This document shows positions 24,440-36,500 of a stretch of 64,000 nucleotides of DNA, one piece after another; position 1 is the first letter of the stretch, and every line of letters begins with the position of its first letter. Source of the DNA: Euglena gracilis (taxonomy: Eukaryota > Euglenida > Euglenophyceae > Euglenales); NCBI GenBank assembly GCA_039621445.1, contig CP154956.1:19743295-19807294 (forward strand), given 5' to 3'. Under the pieces are notes generated by a model. It was not told the origin of the DNA. It ran no database searches and saw only the letters and a list, made by a program, of their open reading frames with translations. The translations under genes and the position numbers were made by a program.

Positions 24440-26480
24440 TTTCAACAACCTGTTTTTTTTAACACGTATTTTTGAAAAAACAACACGCTTTTCAACAAAA
24501 AAACATGTTTTTGACATTGTTTCTTTTTTGTGTTTTAGGCAATGAGATATTTCAAACAGCATCGTTGGTAAAGGGTTTTCTTTTGCAAAAATGTGAACCT
24601 GTTAAAATTAAAAGCAAGCCATCCACCCTCCCTGGAATGCAGTCTGTGCTTTTTTGTTCTCATGTTCATAGTGGCCAGAGGAAGATCCTGCTGCTCCTGT
24701 TGATTGAAACCTGCACAAATAAGCGGAATCAAATAATTCAGCAGCCGTGCAATGAGCATGAGGTGTTGTTCAACTGAAACCTCTTGATGGTTGTGGACAG
24801 TTACGTTCCCTGAAGTCCGTCTTGATTCCCGAATGTCCGAGCAATGGAAAGAACTGAACCAGGCGTTGGCAGTTCCAATCCGTGTCTCTGTCAGGTCAGT
24901 GTGGAATCGTCAATCGTTATTTCAGTCGCACCATGTTTTCAAATTAATTATCTATTTCTATGCGAAAACAGACCGACAGTCACAGTTTCAGCAGGGGTGC
25001 CGAGGTCGATTGGCCTGGGTGTCTTTTTAGAGAGTGTTTTTTTTTTCTGAGACTGCATGCCTGTTTTCGGGCAGTTTTTTGTTGCTTCCCCCCCCCCAGA
25101 AAATGGGCGCCGTCTTGGAAAATGTTGGACATAAACAAGCGCAGGCTTGGAAATCATTAATAAGCAGGTGCTGCCTGGAAATTGTGAGGCATAAACACGT
25201 GCCATCTTAAAAATTGTTTGAGCTGTTTTGTTTTCCAGATGTTGCAGGAATTGCATTTCTACGTTTCACAGGCCACTGTTTGCTACACCAAACGATTTGG
25301 TGACAGAATTTTTGTTGCAAAGGCAAAGGAGTAATCGATAGTCATCTGGGTCTTCTGAACTCGTTGCCTCCTCAATGAGCTCCTCCCCTTTGCTCCATCG
25401 TTGGCAATTGGGCTTCTTCACCCCATGAAAAGGGCTTTATAGGAAGGTTGCAATAACCCTCCTTGAAAACCTCAAACATGGCAGACTTGAAAAACTTTAG
25501 GTAAGTTTTCAGAAATTTATACAAGATTTTTTGGGACAACAAAATTTACATTTCACCAGCAACGCATTTCAATGTCTAGGAAATTGATTGATGCAAACAA
25601 TTTCAATATCCTGGAATATTAGACATGAGGATGCGCGGTCTTGGAAGCTGTTTTCAACAACTTTCGCTTGAAACACAGTCCTGTCAGTCGCAGGTCATTC
25701 ATTTTAGCGAAAGATGCCAGGTCTATGTGTTTCCCGCATAAAGGTTCGCAAAGGTTTCCACATGCAACTCAGAACTCTCATTGCCTCAAGCACCATTGTA
25801 AGAATCGGTGTGCTCTGCCTGCTTCACTGACATAATATCCCAAAATTTGAAATGTAATTCGGCACTGTCCCCACCAGTACATCTGTCTTGTATCTGCGGT
25901 CTGTCAATATGTTACACTGATTTGCTGGTCTGCAAAGTTTCCAAAGCTCAAATCCCATAGGTTCTCACACAAGGGGGCCAAAAAACACTATTTTTCCGTA
26001 GCACGAAAACTTATGAGAACCACAAATGAGAGTTTGGGGTTTCCAGCACAAAACAGAGATAAATTATGAACCTACATGCAACTTGAATTTTTTTGCACTT
26101 TCATATTTTGAAGTGCCTTGTTGCATTCCCTCCCCTGTTTCTTGGGCTGGGTTTCTTCCAGTCATGCCATTCCCTTTTGGTTGGCCAGAATCTTTTTTCT
26201 GGGTTGAGCCATTTTTTAAGGGTTTAAATCCGTTCTAAGAACCACTTCTTTTCAAAGGGTTTTAAAACGTTTGAAAAGTTTTTCCAAGGTCCTTCTCCCA
26301 AAAACAATTCAAAATGACTTTCAAGGTTTCAGGGCTTTTTTTTAAGGCAATTTAAAAGTAGGACCTGGGTGGGGCGAAGTGCTTGGACATCTATCCCTTG
26401 TACAGAGTTTAGGAACCAAGCTTCAGCTTTTTCGGAAACAAATTCCTGGTGATTTGCATTGTAATTCCTGGTGACCCCCC
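24440..26480. other. No gene recognised
   Basis: Moderate-complexity sequence with fewer C/G runs than its surroundings. Short frames (for example 25641-25835) lack coding bias, splice context and recognisable motifs. Confidence 0.5.
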
Positions 26481-27167
26481 TTTTTAAGTGCACGGGGTGA
26501 TCACATTATTGTATTGTGGTTTCGGACCATACCATTGCTAAACACCTGTCCCACCCCACCCCCGGGGGGTGACTGACTGGCTTTTTCAGAGTGACTGACT
26601 GGTTTTCTGGCAAGACCCCCTGGGGGGGGGGAGGCCCGAAAATGAAAAAGTGGCTGCCCTGGCGCCAAAGGCGCCAGAATTTTTTTTGGTTTTTTTGGAG
26701 ACTTTTTGGCATATGTTCATTGCCTCCTGATTCGAAGGTCTTTCACCGAGGCATTCTCTTTTTAGAATTGATTGAACTATGACCATGATTGAGTTATAAA
26801 ATGTATGATTGAACTATGAAACTGGGCGAGGCTACACATGAGAACACACCTCCAATCTCATTGCGCCACCATGGTGCCTTACCAACATAAGCGCATTCAA
26901 AAGTGCCCGACCCCCCCCTCTGGGGGGTAAAGTCACTGACTGGTTTTTTGGGAAAAGTAACTGACTGGTTTTTTTCAGAGTGGAAAGTGACCCCCCCCCC
27001 CGGTCACCAAGCAATGGTGTGTTTCGGACCCTCAGGGGTACGGTAAAGCAGTTCTGTTTTTTTGTAGCTTTTTGTGGGGTGCACACTTTTTGGACTTGCG
27101 ACACTTATTTGGGCACTGCGCACTTTGGTGAGGGGTTTTATCATGCCAGTTCTCTCAACTTTGTTTG

Positions 27168-27279
27168 CAGATATTATGAAGAGAGTTTTCAAAAGCACAT
27201 GGTGATTGTCAGCAAGGCAGTTTTGAAAATTCTCTCAAAATATGGCATCCATGATTTGCGTTGCAGATGCACCTTGTGA
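27168..27279 (+). CDS. Possible upstream exon
   Basis: After TTTGCAG the frame reads YYEESFQKHMVIVSKAVLKI and continues LSKYGIHDLRCRC to TGA. It has a good polypyrimidine tract upstream, but GC3 is low and no family was recognised. It may be noise. Confidence 0.2.
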
Positions 27280-27547
27280 ACTTTTGTTTTTGCAATGCAA
27301 AAGGCCAAATTTTGATGGAGATGGAGTGCGCAATGCAACACATGTGTGGCTGTGGCCTCCCAGTGGGGCACCCGCCAACAAAATTGGGCAAACTAGTTTG
27401 TTTCCAGATCTGGGTGGCAATTAAGTCTGTTCCCAGGTTTTCAATTTTTTTAAATGCTGCCTTAGCCAAAGGTGGGGTTATCTTTTCTTTCTGTGATGTG
27501 GCTGTGCTGGACAACATGACGTCAATGCACTGTATCATATCGTATGC

Positions 27548-27585
27548 ACACACGCATCCACCCACCCACCCACCCACCCACCACC
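27548..27585. repeat. (CCCA)n microsatellite
   Basis: CCCA tetranucleotides followed by CATGCATGCACGC. Confidence 0.9.
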
Positions 27586-27709
27586 CACATGCATGCACGC
27601 AAACACTCACACACGGACTCACACAAAACCCGCAGTCTGTAATTCAGAAATACGTGGACTAAAGTCACATGCCAACTTATGTATGACGTATACAACGTAT
27701 GACCCGTAC

Positions 27710-28013
27710 CAGGCTTGTGCTTAGTCGGGTGCCCACCCCACGGGGGGGGGTGCTAGGGGCAGGCACCCCATAGCACCCGATCCTACCCCCCCGGGGGGCG
27801 GTAGGGTTTTGTGGAGTGCCTGCCCCTAGCAGGCTCCCCCTCCGACCCCGGCGCCAAAGGTGCCGGGGGCCCGGAAAAGGCCATTTTCAATGAAAATTTT
27901 CCGGGTCCGGCCCGGACCCCTATCCCCCCCCGGGGGGGGGGTGTGCCTGCTAGGGGCAGGCACCCCATAGCACCCACCCCCTCTCCCCCCCCCATTCGGT
28001 AAGCACAAGCATG
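27710..28013. mobile_element. MITE family E copy (304 bp) abutting the ELMO exon, perfect TSD
   Basis: Starts CAGGCTTGTGCTTA and ends TAAGCACAAGCATG (one mismatch), with identical flanks ACCCGTAC (27702-27709; 28014-28021). Internally it has two copies of a CTAGGGGCAGGCACCCCATAGCACCC-type block. Related internal sequence occurs at 45840-46010 and 47525-47700. Confidence 0.85.
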
Positions 28014-28188
28014 ACCCGTACTTCATACTCCAACGCCTGCTCTCTGGCTTCCAGGGAGTTGACCCTGCAACGGATTTCCGAGGAGGGGGCATCCTCAGCC
28101 TCCTCATCATGCTATTTGCTGCGCAACATGCGCCCAACATTGTGCGACAAATACTGCGGGATTTGCCTCCCACTGACATCTCCTCGTG
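28014..28188 (+). CDS. ELMO-domain exon
   Basis: The frame reads YFILQRLLSGFQGVDPATDF, then RGGGILSLLIMLFAAQHAPN and IVRQILRDLPPTD. GFQG-x-DP-x-TDFRG is the diagnostic ELMO-domain block. A donor GT sits at 28189. On the left the frame continues to the MITE border at 28013 and resumes in frame on its far side (27702-27709 shares ACCCGTAC). Confidence 0.82.
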
Positions 28189-30519
28189 GTGTTCAGGCTG
28201 GCTGGCGGCAGAGGTTGGACTGGGGCGATGACAGAGGGAATGCCTGACCACCTCACCTCTTTTGGTTCCTCCGATGTTTGCTGACCAGAGGAAAGGCAGA
28301 CCAATTGGGCTTCCTGCGACAGTTGAGTTGGGTTATTAGTCACTACCTTTTTTATGCCCAGCTGATTTTTTCTTCCTATTGATTTCGAGCCAGGGGTTTT
28401 TTTGTCGTGGACCCCTGGGGGGGTAGGGTGGGTGGGTCCGGCCGAGCCCCCCCCCCCCCTGGGGAGTCCCCCCAGGGGGAAGTGGGTTGTATTTTGAAAT
28501 AAGTGCTATTTTTAGCATTTTTCGTGTTTTTTTTGGTCTTTTTTTCGGGGAAGATTGAGTGGGTCCCCCGGGACCCCCCCTCGGGGCCCCCCAGGGGGTG
28601 GGTGGGTGGGGGACCCCCTCCCCCTGGTCTTAAGAAACCCTGTTTCAAACACATTTTAACCATCCTTATCATCCTGACGCCAACTTGACCCCTGAACCTG
28701 ACCCAATTCCCAAAATGGACATCCTCTCCCAACCGCCGGAAACAAAACTTGGGTTATTCAAAAAAATGCATCTTGCATATTTCTCCCTGTGTCAGGGACG
28801 AGGAGGAAACAAATGCAATATGAAACAGATATGCACACTTCTAAAAACAACTTCATGCCCAGTCTCTCCCAGTCCCAGTGATGTGATGGGGGTCCTTTTC
28901 TGCTCTCGTGATTTTTTTGCGCAATTTGCATTTTTTGCATGATGAAAATATGAAAAATTTGCATTTTTTTCTTGTTCAAGTTGACCTCTTTCCCCCAAAC
29001 CATTTGCAATTTTTTCCCGGGTGATCGTCGAGGGAATTTTGCTCGGCAGCATCACTCTACTCTGCCCACCCCCCGGGGGGGGGGCAGAAAAAGTGATCCG
29101 GTGGGGGGGGGGGCAGTGCCTGCCTACCTGCTTGCCTAAGTAATCTGGGGCACCCTGAGACCCTTTCCCCCCCTGGGTGGGTCAACTTTGTCCTTCTAAG
29201 AGAATTTGCATGCAAGTTGCATTTTTTTTGCCTTTTTTCATTGGTATACGTTGAGGTGGTGTGTGACATTTCCCCCTTCCCCCTGATGCAGAAGCCTCCG
29301 TCTGCATGGGCATCCAGCCTGGCCGCACCCATATGCCGTTGCAACCATCAACCTTGTTTGTGCCCAAGCGCTTCTTTGCATTGATGAGTGGGGATTTCGG
29401 GCTTGACTTATGAAAACTCTTTTTTCACTTTTAGTCTCATTTTCAGACAGATTGCCGCCTCTTTTCAGCGAGTGTGCCCAAGGAAAGGGAGCTTTTTGAA
29501 AAAAATTTTCGACGTGGAAACACGGCAAATGTCGGAGCCCTCTGTCCCAGAATAAATAAAGAAATAAATTGTGGCAGCAGCAGCAGCAGCAGCAGCAGGA
29601 ATTCAATGTCGTCCCGACTCATTCTCTTCAGAAATTGGCCTCCTTTCAACCTCCATTGGTCTATATTGGTGGTCCATTTGTTGCATAGGCCATCTGTTGA
29701 TTTTTGGTTATGTTTTTTTTTGTTTTATGGCTGGCGAGGTCGAATTGTATTGGCGTGCTTGCTCCGACTCCATGAGGTTTGCCAAAACCGGGGGGCTGGA
29801 CCACCTGTTCTACGCCGTGCCCATCCACTCCACGGACGTCAAGCAGTTGCTGAAGGACCCTTCCGATGCGTGCCTGGACCATCCAGCCATTGTGGCCAGC
29901 CTGTGGGCGATGAACCTGGCCACAGTGTCTCTGCAAGAAGGGAGGGGAGGGAGAAAAATACTCAGAATAAGTTTCGCCCCCACCATATTAGTCACTGGCC
30001 GATCCCCCTCCCCCCCCAACAGGGGGTGGGTGACTGGTTTTTTCAGAATGACTGACTGGTTTTTGGCCCAGACCCCCCCCCGGGGGGGTTGGCAAAAGCC
30101 ACTAAAGTGACCCGGCACCAAAGGCGCCGGAATTCTTTGGCCTTTTTTGTCATGTTTTTGGTCATATTTACTTTGGATTCCAGAGTGTTAGCCCCCCCAG
30201 GGGGGGTAGTGACTGACTGGTTTCCTGGAAAAAAAAGTGACTGACTGGTTTTTCGAAGAGGGGTCGGTAAAAAATTGTATGGCCCCCACCATCCCAGTGG
30301 GAGTCAGCCAGCTGCCAGTTCAGGTCAAGCTGGTCCCATCGGCAGCAAAGTCGCCCCAGTCCCCTCTGAACACTGTTGGCATGTGCAACCCCCAGCCTGA
30401 TTCTGGCCTTTGGGAAGCACCATGTGAAGCAACTGGAGGCTTTCCACACCCACTGGATGCAGAAGCTCCCAGCCTTCTTTCAGGGCTGGTTGAAGATTGA
30501 GGGACGACTGACTGTTTGA
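28014..30519 (+). CDS. ELMO-domain protein gene, partial model
   Basis: A plus-strand gene whose exon at 28014-28188 carries the unmistakable ELMO-domain core GFQGVDPATDFRGGG. ELMO/ELMOD proteins act with small GTPases (Rac with DOCK partners, or Arf-family GAP activity) in cytoskeleton and membrane traffic. Downstream plus-strand segments that look coding are 29728-29940 and 30409-30519; the latter resembles the aromatic/Trp C-terminal helix of ELMO domains and ends in TGA. Upstream exons are not identified. A 304-bp MITE (27710-28013) abuts the ELMO exon with perfect 8-bp target duplications. The ELMO call is firm; the exon chain is tentative. Confidence 0.65.
28391..28642. mobile_element. 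MITE family A copy (252 bp) in the ELMO gene
   Basis: Starts CAGGGGTTTTTTTGTC and ends TTAAGAAACCCTG. Internal sequence follows the copy at 55600 along its length (GGGTGGGTCCGGCCGAGCCC block). Flanks TTTCGAGC and TTTCAAAC match at 6/8, a decayed target duplication. Confidence 0.75.
29728..29940 (+). CDS. Candidate exon downstream of the ELMO exon
   Basis: The frame opens MAGEVELYWRACSDSMRFAK and continues with a helical segment (STDVKQLLKDPSDACLDHP) and ASLWAMNLATVSLQ. GC3 is high in 29770-29930. The last part could align with the 'agiN' segment of ELMO domains, but this is weak. It could also belong to an unrelated gene. Confidence 0.4.
30000..30298 (+). repeat. Family B intronic repeat (GACTGACTGG), copy 1
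   Basis: Begins around CACTGGCCGATC, contains repeated TGACTGACTGGTTTT, a CACTAAAGTGACC block and a GGCGCC core, and ends near TAAAAAATTGTATG. It matches 59010-59275 over its length. Flanked by GCCCCCACCAT on both sides. Confidence 0.75.
30409..30519 (+). CDS. Candidate terminal exon (ELMO C-terminal helix?)
   Basis: After CCCCCAG the frame reads LILAFGKHHVKQLEAFHTHW, then MQKLPAFFQGWLKI and a short tail to TGA 30517-30519. GC3 is high. The F-x2-HW-x-pattern followed by an aromatic helix resembles the end of ELMO domains. No transcript support is available here. Confidence 0.45.
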   Translation, partial: FGKHHVKQLEAFHTHWMQKLPAFFQGWLKIEGRLTV

Positions 30520-31131
30520 TTGACTGATAGTTAGAAGGGTGGAGGGAGGTATTGGCACCCAACTTGACCGAAATTTCCAAAGTGGGAAGTGTTCTGGCAG
30601 TCAAGAATAATTTGCTGCGAAAATTTAAATTTCAAAACTTGAATTATTCAGGGGTTTGACAGCCTATAAATACCTGTCCTCACCTTGGGCAGTTTAACCT
30701 TCTTGCCTTTGTGGGAAGTACAAAAGAAAAAAGAAAGGACATAGGGACAACCCAATGCACCTCATGAGGGGGTTGGACCCACCCACCCCCTGGCCCGGGG
30801 GGGGGGGACTCAGGGGGACCGGACCCACTTTGGTGGAGTCAATTTTGGATTCCAAAATATTTTTTCGGTGCTTGATGCAGAAAACAGAGGAAAAGCCTGC
30901 CTCCGGCAGGGCATCCACTCAGCCATGACCCACCCACCCACCACCTCCCCCCCGTCACACAACTTAAAAAATATGTGACCCAACTTACCTCAAAAGAAAT
31001 TGTCTCAGAAATAGATTTTGAGATTTTTTAGATATTGGAATGCACGAGGAAATGGGCGGGGGGGGCTTGAACTGTAAAAATTCCAATTTATTTTTCAGAG
31101 ATTTCCGACAGTTTGTCCCCCTGGTGTGCAC

Positions 31132-31313
31132 CTCGCCAGGACCTCCCGTTGTCCGGAAAAGGAGGTTGCCAGCGCCCGGGCACGATGGAGTTCAACATTT
31201 TCAAAGAACAGTTCCTTCGCGACCGGGGCGAGCTTCCCTGACCACTCAGCTTGACTCCAACGCTTTTCAAGCTGTGCCACGACGTTTGTAATTATTTGCT
31301 GCCTGCTTTCCAT
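31132..31313 (-). CDS. First exon of a minus-strand gene of unknown family
   Basis: On the minus strand GCTTTTTTAG is followed after 4 nt by ATG (31313-31311), the arrangement of a spliced-leader acceptor with a very short 5' UTR. The frame reads MESRQQIITNVVAQLEKRW, then SQAEWSGKLAPVAKELFF and a helical continuation to a donor GAG|GTGCAC (exon end 31132). Composition and codon bias look coding. Following exons would lie below 31.1 kb. A micro-exon candidate with a strong polypyrimidine tract and a GTGAGG donor lies near 30685-30710 (minus), but the phase is unresolved. No domain was recognised. Confidence 0.5.
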
Positions 31314-32195
31314 CTTTCTAAAAAAGCAACTTATCCTGCAAAGTAATCACCCGAACCCTCGGCGTTCCCAATCATTGACGCGACGTGACCTATAGCAAAC
31401 GAAGATGAAGCGCTGAACAACGGCCTTTTCTTTTTTTCCCTGTCGACGCAGTTTGCGATCTTTCAACAACTTAGGTGGCCATCACGAACTTGAGCTTTTT
31501 CACATTATTTTGTGCGATTGCGCAAAGGAATGCGAGTTTAGTTTTGGGGGGTTTGGGCAGGGTTCGGTATTAGGAGGGTGTACGGGGTTGAGGTGGGGGT
31601 GTCCCCCCCCCACCTGCCAGGGGTCCGGACCGACCCGGGGGGGGGGTACCCGGGACCCCCCAAAATGTCAAAATTTTTCTTCCGGCGCTTTTCACCGAAA
31701 AATTTTGCATTTTTGACAAATTTTTGCCCAAAAAGGGCCCAAAATGGTAGTTTTGGCTGTTCTGGGGGGTAAAAATTTTCGGCCCGCTGCTTTGCGCAAG
31801 GTCCAAAACTGGTCACTTGGACCGCGCCACTGTTTAGGTGGGTGGTGTCCCCTCACCCCCCCTCCTGGATTGGGGGGGGGGGCAGGCCAGGGTTTGGGTC
31901 CTGGTTTTTGAACGGCTGGTTGCATGCCAGCCCTCCTTGTGCGGATCTTCACCATTTTTTTTGCATTTTTTGGGGGGGTAAACATTTGGCGTTTCTGGCA
32001 CTCCGAAACGTGGCGCAGAGTTTTGATTCTACCCCGGCTGTACCCCGCGCAAATAAAATTTTTACACAAAATTGTGCCAAGCCCCCTGGCTGCCTGGTCA
32101 TGTTCTCCAAGATGAAATACAAGAGGACTTCCACCAGTTGCCAGTTGAGCTCTCTGGCAGCTTGTCCACTCAAGCTGAGACGGAAGCCGAAAAAG

Positions 32196-32233
32196 GCACA
32201 CACCCACCCACCCACCCACCCACCCACCCACCC

Positions 32234-32266
<33 letters not shown>

Positions 32267-32268
32267 CA

Positions 32269-32299
<31 letters not shown>

Positions 32300-32304
32300 T
32301 GTTC
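32196..32304. repeat. (CCCA)n(CGCA)n(CA)n compound microsatellite
   Basis: CCCA units change to CGCA, then to CA, without interruption. Confidence 0.95.
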
Positions 32305-32351
32305 CTTTGCGGGGAAAAAAATGCACAACAGAACCGTTTGTGGGTACGTGA

Positions 32352-32645
32352 GATGTAGATATTGGACAAGATGCAGACACTGGACACAAGATGCGGATGC
32401 TGTTCAAGATGCAGATGCTGGGCAAAATGCAGATGCTTTACAAGATGCAATGGATAGGATACTGGACAAGATACAATGGATATAGATATTGGACAAGATG
32501 GAGTGGATGCAGATACTGGACAAGATGCGGATGCTGGACAAGATGCAATGGACGCAGATATTGGACAAAGATGTAGATGTTGGAGAAGATGCAGATGCTG
32601 GACAAGATGCAGACACTGGACAAGATGCAGATACTGGATTCAGAT
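32352..32645 (+). repeat. 18-bp minisatellite (GACAAGATGCAGATGCTG)
   Basis: About 16 variant units of 18 bp. Since 18 is a multiple of three, open frames persist on both strands but have no other coding signs. Confidence 0.9.
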
Positions 32646-32814
32646 ACTGGATTGGCCAAATGAAATAAGGGATCAGGGGAGATGCTTGTGGCCAATGGTC
32701 TAAAATTGGCGTTGGCCAACCAAAGTGGTCTTAAAGGGGCCCAAAGCAGCCAAGCAGCAGTCAAAGTGGAAGCATATCTTGCAGTAGCCACAAGCCAAAA
32801 GCAGTCAAAGGTGG

Positions 32815-32880
32815 GTTAAATCGGGCGAAGGAGCCAAGAGTGACCAAAAGTGGCCAAGAGTGGCCAAAAGTTGAAGTGGG
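32815..32880 (+). repeat. Short tandem GTGGCCAA(A/G)A repeat
   Basis: Five or six units of about 10 bp. Confidence 0.75.
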
Positions 32881-33570
32881 TAAATGACCGACGGTGGATA
32901 ACAGTAGATGAAGTGCTGTAGTGGATGCTCTGGAGGCAGGCATCAGAGTGAATGTGGGTCCAAGGGGTACACCTCCAAGGGGTGGCTTTTTTTCCCAGCC
33001 AACTGCCCCCAGACAGGCTGTCGACCATTGGGGGTCTGGGAGTCCGGAGTAGAATTGGTGCCAGTCCAGCACAGCAAAAAATTGAACAAGGCAATGCAGA
33101 GAGTTCAAAAAATGATGCCTTTGCCTTCATGGTTTTGGGGGGCTTTCCCACAAAACCTTGGACGAAAAATCCAATTTTTAATTTTAGGTTTTGGAAACCA
33201 GCCAGATCCAGCCCAGCAGCTGGCTGGGCCCTCCCCCCCCCCCCCACAAGGGGGGAGGGGTCCTGCCAGCCTTTTTCCAGCCTGCCCCCAATCCTTCAGA
33301 AAACCCTGAACTCCACCCAACGCTCCAGAGGCTGAAATACACCTAACCCACCCCCAAATGGAAGCAACCCATTGCTGAAATTTGGATTTCAGCCGATCCA
33401 CCGATGGATGTGCGCCAGGGCCGGCCTCAGTTCATCAATCACCTCCAGGAGGGACCCCCCCTAAAACCCTCAAAAACACCTTTTTTGACCACCACTGGCT
33501 CCCCCTATTTCTTAGGAGGCGTAAACTGCCCACAATTTTTGGACGGTTTGAAGCGGAAACCGGAAGAGGA

Positions 33571-36500
33571 GGAAGCGGAAAAACGCTTCGTCCGAACCCC
33601 CAAAATTTTTAGCTTTTCTTGGAAGAGGCCGTATTTGGGCCGTTTCGTCTGCCGGTGTTTTGGCTTGGAGTAACGAACCTCTATAGGAGGCTGAAATGAG
33701 CGAAAAGGGGTATAAATTTTTGAGTGCTAGCCGAAATCGGCGAAAAGTGCACAAAAATTTCAGATGAAGCGAAAACCCGCTTCGTCACTGCCCAGTTCTA
33801 CTGCCGTCCGAGGCGCCGAAACCCAAAATGACCCAAAATGGGGCCTCACGAGGACAGAGAGGAGAAGAGGAAGCGGTGATTACCAAAAACCGCTTCCTTA
33901 TTTGACGCCAATCAGTGGAAATGAGGGGCAGGCGCAGGTTCCAAGGATGCATACAGCAGAAACCCCCTGAAATTTTCATAGTGGCCAGGAGGAAGCGGAA
34001 TCACGCTTCCTCCTGACGATTTGAATTTTTCGAGGCCATGACTTCGAAGGCCTGAGTGGTCTGAAGGAGCATGAAAACAAGGGGGAGATGAAGTCGGAAC
34101 CCGCAGCCCACATCTGGCACATACACAATTCAACCTAGGCCGTATGTGATGGAGTTTCGGGTGTTGGTGAGTGGACAAAGGCTTAGCTTGTGCTGTGATG
34201 GAACCTTCATCTTCTCGAGTCGTAGAACATGCCCAACTGGTCCGGATAGGACCTTGCAAAATGATGTACAAATGCATGGGGAGGGGGGCAGGAGGTATAA
34301 AGCCGTTATATGGGAAACCTGGTTGTCAACGACATGCTGTGATTTGGCCCAATTGTATTGCGGGACATGCAAAGCCACCTGCATGCGTTAGTGTTCCCAC
34401 ACAGCAGCCATCTTGTTTGGTCCCTGGAAGACCCGCAGCTGTGCACTTTCAAAGGGGATGCATTTTACCCTCCCAACGAGTGCAGTCATTGTGCACGGTG
34501 TGGGGCATTGTGACAATTGATTAACGGCACCGGAATTGAATCGGGGGGGAGGGCCGTCTGGGACGGTTTTCAGCCAAACGTGATAGGTCTGAAGTACTTT
34601 GTGGGTTCAATAACGAGCTGGGATGCAGCATTGTGGATGACACGGCTTACCATGTGGTTCGGAGAGTGCCTCCTCTTTCCTGAGACAAACATGGGGAGCG
34701 GCCTTAGACGTCAAGGTTTGATTCAAGGAAGCGGAAAGCCGCTTCCTTGAACTGATGGAGGATTCAGGATGTGCGATGAGGAGGTGATTGCCTGGCGCAC
34801 ACAGGGACAGCAACAGGAACAGCCGGTTGAAGGATTTGCCCCAGGATTGAACGAGGAAGCGCAAATCCGCTTCATTTGTGTTTTCCAGAATAACCTGAAA
34901 CGTGTTTCAGTTGGTTTCTTTGGGGCTTCTTCGCCCCTGGGAAGCCTGCAGAGGTTGCAGAGCAGTTCCTGCAGCAGGAGACAAGGGCAGAAGTGGCTTG
35001 GTGCGCATTGTAGAGGGGTGTGGTGATGGTTGGTTTTGAGCAAGGTCGTTGAGAGGAGCAGCGCACATGAGATGACGCACGTAGAAATGAGAATGAGAGG
35101 AGATCAGTGAACGCAGCTTGAAGGTGGTGTTGGGCTTTACCTGTGGCAGTCCATTCCAGAGGACATCTTTGGTGTTCGCAAGCAAATGACAGCCCAGAAG
35201 GGGTCAAGGAGAAAGGAGACGTGGGATGGGGACCCAGAAGGTGAAGGAAGACGGTGGTTTCAAGTGAATGGAGGCAAGTGTCCTCCCTTTTCCATTGTCA
35301 ACTGTGTATCTGTTTCTTCGGTGGGTTGATTTCTGGTGCCAGGGAAAGAAAACAAGGCACAATGAAGGCTGGAAGTGGAGTACCAGACATTTTGCTGAAA
35401 ATCAAAAAATCTGGGCCATTTCCCCTTTAAACAGGCCCCCTTTCAATTTGAGATACAATGCAAAGCCCCCCAAAAATATCCAGCTATGTGGAATTGTGTC
35501 TCAAACCCCCCTCAAGTTCTTACTTCCCCGGCCAAAGCGCAGGCAGGTGGGTTTTATCTGTGAGGTTTCGTCCATTTGTTCCTCCCAGGCCATGCTTATG
35601 GCCCACCCCCGGCAGTTACTGGTCAGGAGAGGGGCTCCGGAGGGCTGTCTTTGTCCTCAAGGCCTACCGACGGGCTCTCGGCAGCACATGACTTGGTGAA
35701 CTGCACACTCACCATACTCTCAGAAGGCTCACGGAGACACACAGCCAGTCTTGTCAGTCTCTGCACGTCCCGTTTCTGCTGTCTCTACCACCTGTGGGTA
35801 GGAGGGGACCACTTTCCAAAGAGAAAGCGCAAAACCGCTTCCCGCAGGGAGGAAGCGGGATTACGCTTCCTCCCTGACGAAGCTGGTTTCCGCTTCATTC
35901 CAACTTTTGTGTGAAGTGTTCATCGGATTCCACTGCTGGCATAGTTCCAGGTGCATCCAACAATTTGATTTGGGCACATCACTCCCCCCCCGCGCACACC
36001 AGGTATTTGGGGACACCTTCACATCCCAATGACAGAACCTATTCCAGGACGCTGTGTTTAGGCACTGAATGGACCTGGAAAACAGTTTCACAGGGTTTAA
36101 GGAGATTGGTTCCAATCTTTAGTGATCCTCAGCCCCCTCAATTGTGCCTGACCCATTGTCCAGCTCTATGCTGCCTCCCTTCTTGAACAAGACAACTCCG
36201 TTGGCTTTCTGCCTGGTGGAAACACGTTGTTGCTGTGGACACAGTGTCAGCCTCATGCAAACTAATCCATACCCGGCAATTTTCGTCCTCAAAGGAGCCT
36301 CAAAACACGGTGTCCAGCAACCCACAGCAAAACAGCCCACTCAAAGTCATCACCAAAATCCCTGTACAGAGGCCTTTTTGCCTCCGTTCCCCAATCAATT
36401 CTAAACACGCTGCTTGTACGCCATGTAAACCCACCACCCATCCGCTCCCAGAACCATCCGAGATGGCACCACAACAATCAGACTGAGTCCAGGCATATTT

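Noticed and set aside
31692-32450. 252-codon minus-strand frame
   Set aside because: Runs through a compound CA microsatellite and the 18-bp minisatellite; open because the units are multiples of three. No coding bias in the unique parts.
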